Source: Rossellomorea aquimaris
Lineage (GTDB): Bacteria; Bacillota; Bacilli; Bacillales; Fictibacillaceae
Direction of reading: 5' to 3'
NCBI GenBank assembly: GCA_020524245.1
Contig: JAIVLN010000001.1
Coordinates: 1,383,002 to 1,447,001 of the forward strand
Length of the DNA stretch: 64,000 nucleotides
Below are positions 62,112-64,000 of the stretch, piece after piece. The position numbers were made by a program, and so were the translations under genes. Position 1 is the first letter of the stretch. Each line of letters begins with the position of its first letter. Under the pieces are notes generated by a model. It did no database searches. It was not told the origin of the DNA and worked only from the letters and a program-made list of their open reading frames with translations.

Positions 62112-62144
62112 ATATAAAAGGACGAGGTTTTCTCCCTCATCCTT
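62112..62144 (-). terminator. Terminator of yhfH
   Basis: AAGGATGAGG-gagaaaa-CCTCGTCCTTTTATA, 10-bp stem with one G-U pair. Confidence 0.82.
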
Positions 62145-62288
62145 CTACTCTTCTTTTTTAGCCAGGCAGCGCTCACATTCCATGAAGTATGATTCTGCTT
62201 GTTCTTGGATGTGCTCCCCACATTCTGGACATTTTTTCTTTGGTAGATTTCTAAAGAATGTTACCGGATTTTCTAACATACTCATCAT
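62145..62288 (-). CDS. yhfH: YhfH family zinc-ribbon protein
   Basis: 47 residues; AAAGGAGGGAGA precedes two adjacent ATGs (the second, at 62285, has the better spacing). The segment ENPVTFFRNLPKKKCPECGE followed by YFMECERCLAKKE has two CxxC pairs and matches B. subtilis YhfH. Function unknown, possibly zinc binding. Too short to be noticed by long-frame searches. Confidence 0.88.
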   Translation of the reverse strand: MMSMLENPVTFFRNLPKKKCPECGEHIQEQAESYFMECERCLAKKEE

Positions 62289-62479
62289 TCTCCCTCCTTT
62301 TTTTATATAACAATAATCCTTTTTGTCTTTCTGTTATAGTACAGTATACATAAATAAAAAAGAAATGTGTACCCATTTTTTAATTTTTTTGAAAATTTAA
62401 TAGAAAGACCTATGATTAGAATGATTTATAGGTCTTTTTTAGATCAAAAGACCTTCGTTATTTCGGAAAATACGTCAAA

Positions 62480-62518
62480 CAAAAAGACCATTCCCTCGCT
62501 GTCAGGAATGGTCTCTTT
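62480..62518 (-). terminator. Terminator after the broken AraC gene
   Basis: AGACCATTCC-tgacagcgag-GGAATGGTCT then TTTTGTTTG on the minus strand. Confidence 0.85.
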
Positions 62519-62525
62519 TGTGAAG

Positions 62526-62669
62526 TTATCCTTTTAGAATGAATTCATTTCCGTCTTCCGGCCACAACACTTCCGAATGGTCGTTTTCATCATACGTCCG
62601 GTTGAGCGTCCAAAAACATTTTACATAAGGCTCAAGCTTTTTTGGAGGCTTCCTTTCTTAATAACGCAT
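62526..62669 (-). pseudogene. Broken AraC-type regulator fragment (DUF6597-like N-terminal part)
   Basis: A good RBS (AAGGAGAAGTCTACT) and ATG open a frame that stops at codon 4 (MRY-TAA). Reading on in the same frame gives ERKPPKKLEPYVKCFWTLNR and then VLWPEDGNEFILKG, which resembles the PYVxxFWT...WPDG pattern opening the sensor domain of some AraC regulators. It then ends at a TAA directly before a terminator, so the HTH part is missing. Both a nonsense mutation and a large deletion. Confidence 0.6.
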
Positions 62670-62683
62670 AGTAGACTTCTCCT

Positions 62684-63214
62684 TCACAATCTATACTCAA
62701 GCTGTATATCCAACGGCTCTCTGCTAAAGATTTCGTCGTTGATCTCTTCTGCATAAGTACACCCTAACGCTCGGTAAAATTGCTGGGTTTCAACAGCTGG
62801 ATGAGCACCAATATAAAGCTTCTCTACTCCTTTTTCTTTTGCAAACTGACAGCAAAGCTCAAAAAGTTTCTTGCCGATTCCTTGGCCTCGCTGTTCCTGC
62901 GAAACATGAATGTATGGCATCTCTAAGTACTGATTTCTAGATCCGAATTTCTTACCTTCTATATTGGCAAATCCGACGAGAAGCGCGTTATGAAAAGACC
63001 CAATGACCGCTCCGCCTGTTATCATACAGTTTTTTAAATCTGAAGTTACCCGTGCTTTATGTTCTTCGTCCCAATGATCCACAAAATGGTCTTGCTTTAT
63101 GATGTAATCTGCATTGTTCTTGTAGACGACCTGAGTAGTTCGTTGAAAACGATTGAAACTTTTTAATAAATCATTTGTAAGATCTTCCTCTTTCAATCTT
63201 TTATATCGAATCAT
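62684..63214 (-). CDS. GNAT family acetyltransferase
   Basis: 176 residues from the ATG 7 bases after AGGGG; an ATG six codons upstream overlaps that RBS. Acetyl-CoA loop HVSQEQRGQGIGKKLFELCC (V-x5-RGxGIG), then KLYIGAHPAVETQQFYRALG. Typical single GNAT domain, substrate unknown. Follows the antiporter fragment on the same strand. Confidence 0.9.
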   Translation of the reverse strand: MIRYKRLKEEDLTNDLLKSFNRFQRTTQVVYKNNADYIIKQDHFVDHWDEEHKARVTSDLKNCMITGGAVIGSFHNALLVGFANIEGKKFGSRNQYLEMPYIHVSQEQRGQGIGKKLFELCCQFAKEKGVEKLYIGAHPAVETQQFYRALGCTYAEEINDEIFSREPLDIQLEYRL

Positions 63215-63250
63215 TACTTTTCCCCTATTCATACACCGGCTCTGAAACCC

Positions 63251-63715
63251 CTATTTTTCTTCATCACTCAGTCGACTTAAAAGTGGATAAATGCCAAGAC
63301 TTTGTACAATCAATGATAATACAATAACTGCAAAAGAGAGCGACAGCAACAGCTCCATTTCTCCAGATGCCCTTTCTGGTAATGTCAATACTAGGACAAC
63401 CGACATCGTCCCGCGAATTCCAGACCATGTCAGAAGAAATGCCTTCTTACAACCCATTTCCTCCCGCCACTTGGTGAACATTTGCGTCGTGCTATATATG
63501 ACGAGAAAACGGACAACGAGTGAGGCAACAAATACAAGCACCGCTAATCCCCAGTACTCAAAAGAGAGATGCTCTGTGGTTACAATCCCGATTATTGACA
63601 CTCCCACGGCTAAAGCCGCAAGCTGAACCTTCGGTCCCGTGGGATTCTCGAATGATTTTCCGTCCTCAGGCCATTTCTGTTTTGGACAACCTTCAAGATC
63701 AGGGTGTGCCATCAC
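63251..63715 (-). pseudogene. CPA1 Na+/H+ antiporter, C-terminal part cut by an IS element
   Basis: Only the last four membrane helices remain: VQLAALAVGVSIIGIV, WGLAVLVFVASLVVRFLVI, then FLLTWSGIRGTMSVVLVLTL (the hallmark GIRG helix of NhaP-type exchangers) and VIVLSLIVQSLGIYPLL. The frame enters from the right end of the tnpB element at about 63716-63750, so the first eight helices are either beyond the IS, outside this window, or lost. No proper start. Confidence 0.75.
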
Positions 63716-63719
63716 CCCT

Positions 63720-63747
63720 CCTAAGACAGGGCTTATAGCCTCTTAGG
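63720..63747 (-). mobile_element. Right-end hairpin of the IS200/IS605-type element
   Basis: CCTAAGA and TCTTAGG arms with a 14-base loop overlap the tnpB stop codon, as expected of the right end of tnpB-only elements, which also forms the 3' scaffold of the guide RNA. Confidence 0.6.
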
Positions 63748-64000
63748 CTGATCGACTTTGACCATCAATCACAGGTGCATGACGAATATTCATCGCCCCC
63801 ACCCGATCCCGGTGGGTGTGGTAGCCGCACCGGCATTTGTATGAACGGTCTTTACTTTTGTTTCGATTTCCGCATGATGGACAGGTTTGACTCGTGTATT
63901 TGGGATCTACATACTCGACTTTGATTCCCATGAGTGCCGCTTTGTATTCGATGAAGGTGGCTAACCGATAAAAGGACCAGGTATGAAGGTTCTTTGCATT
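63743..64000 (-). CDS. tnpB: RNA-guided transposon nuclease TnpB (C-terminal part)
   Basis: The window edge leaves 85 residues. NAKNLHTWSFYRLATFIEYK leads into the zinc ribbon CPSCG...CRCG and the third RuvC catalytic Asp in HRDRVGAMNI. IS200/IS605 or IS1341-like group; whether a tnpA is present cannot be seen. TnpB cuts donor sites guided by an RNA transcribed from its own 3' end, which helps the element persist. Confidence 0.93.
   Translation of the reverse strand, partial: NAKNLHTWSFYRLATFIEYKAALMGIKVEYVDPKYTSQTCPSCGNRNKSKDRSYKCRCGYHTHRDRVGAMNIRHAPVIDGQSRSA

Overview
The window reads as a chromosomal segment of a low-to-moderate G+C, spore-forming, probably halotolerant Bacillaceae (Halobacillus/Pseudalkalibacillus-like; genus not determinable from sequence alone). 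Indicators are AGGAGG ribosome-binding sites with frequent GTG/TTG starts, a KinB-like sporulation kinase, AprX, YhfH and YhfW relatives, bacillithiol synthesis (YojF/BshB2), a Bacillus-type NsrR-Hmp module, a BCCT osmolyte transporter and two mechanosensitive channels. Most of the window is ordinary chromosome, with small accessory pockets.

Layout. 0-9 kb: end of an NT5C-type nucleotidase, a thioredoxin-reductase-like flavoenzyme, hflKC, a penicillin-acylase-family hydrolase, a nucleotidyltransferase, an MscS channel and an acetyltransferase. 9-20 kb: small conserved proteins, a TudS-DUF1722 protein, ung, two acetyltransferases, yojF-bshB2, divergent nsrR/hmp with two NsrR operators, msrAB and an unusual methyltransferase. 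20-36 kb: an ECF sigma/anti-sigma pair, a degenerate gene, intracellular subtilisin aprX, a twin P-loop ATPase, MscL with a zinc ribbon, a 2OG-Fe(II) oxygenase, a CPA antiporter with RCK tail, a fatty acid desaturase, YhfW (FAD + Rieske), a BCCT transporter and a KinB-like kinase. 36-50 kb: an ABC-F protein behind a probable transcription attenuator, DUF418, an rRNA methyltransferase, a repetitive protein, a 14-TM MFS pump, a heterodimeric BmrCD-like ABC exporter and an iron alcohol dehydrogenase. 50-56 kb: AraC/GyrI regulator, two ArsR regulators (both apparently leaderless) with three SRPBCC proteins and a DinB protein, an acyltransferase, a monooxygenase and ChrA. 56-64 kb: a ParM/ParR-like actin segregation cassette with an upstream array of ACATGT palindromes, the aceB-aceA glyoxylate operon, yhfH, a broken AraC gene, and a CPA1 antiporter cut by an IS200/IS605-type tnpB element running off the end.

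The genes form several stress modules: nitric oxide and oxidation (NsrR-Hmp, MsrAB, bacillithiol), osmotic shock (MscS, MscL, BCCT, antiporters), and drug/toxin defence (ABC-F, MFS, BmrCD, ChrA, ArsR-SRPBCC pairs). The most interesting items are the chromosomal parMRC-like locus (56.7-58.8 kb), the ABC-F leader with mutually exclusive hairpins (38.73-39.03 kb), two ArsR genes whose start codons sit at the predicted transcription start, and a family of palindromic intergenic repeats whose arms differ between copies yet stay self-complementary. Nothing here was searched against a database; names rest on motif and family recognition.
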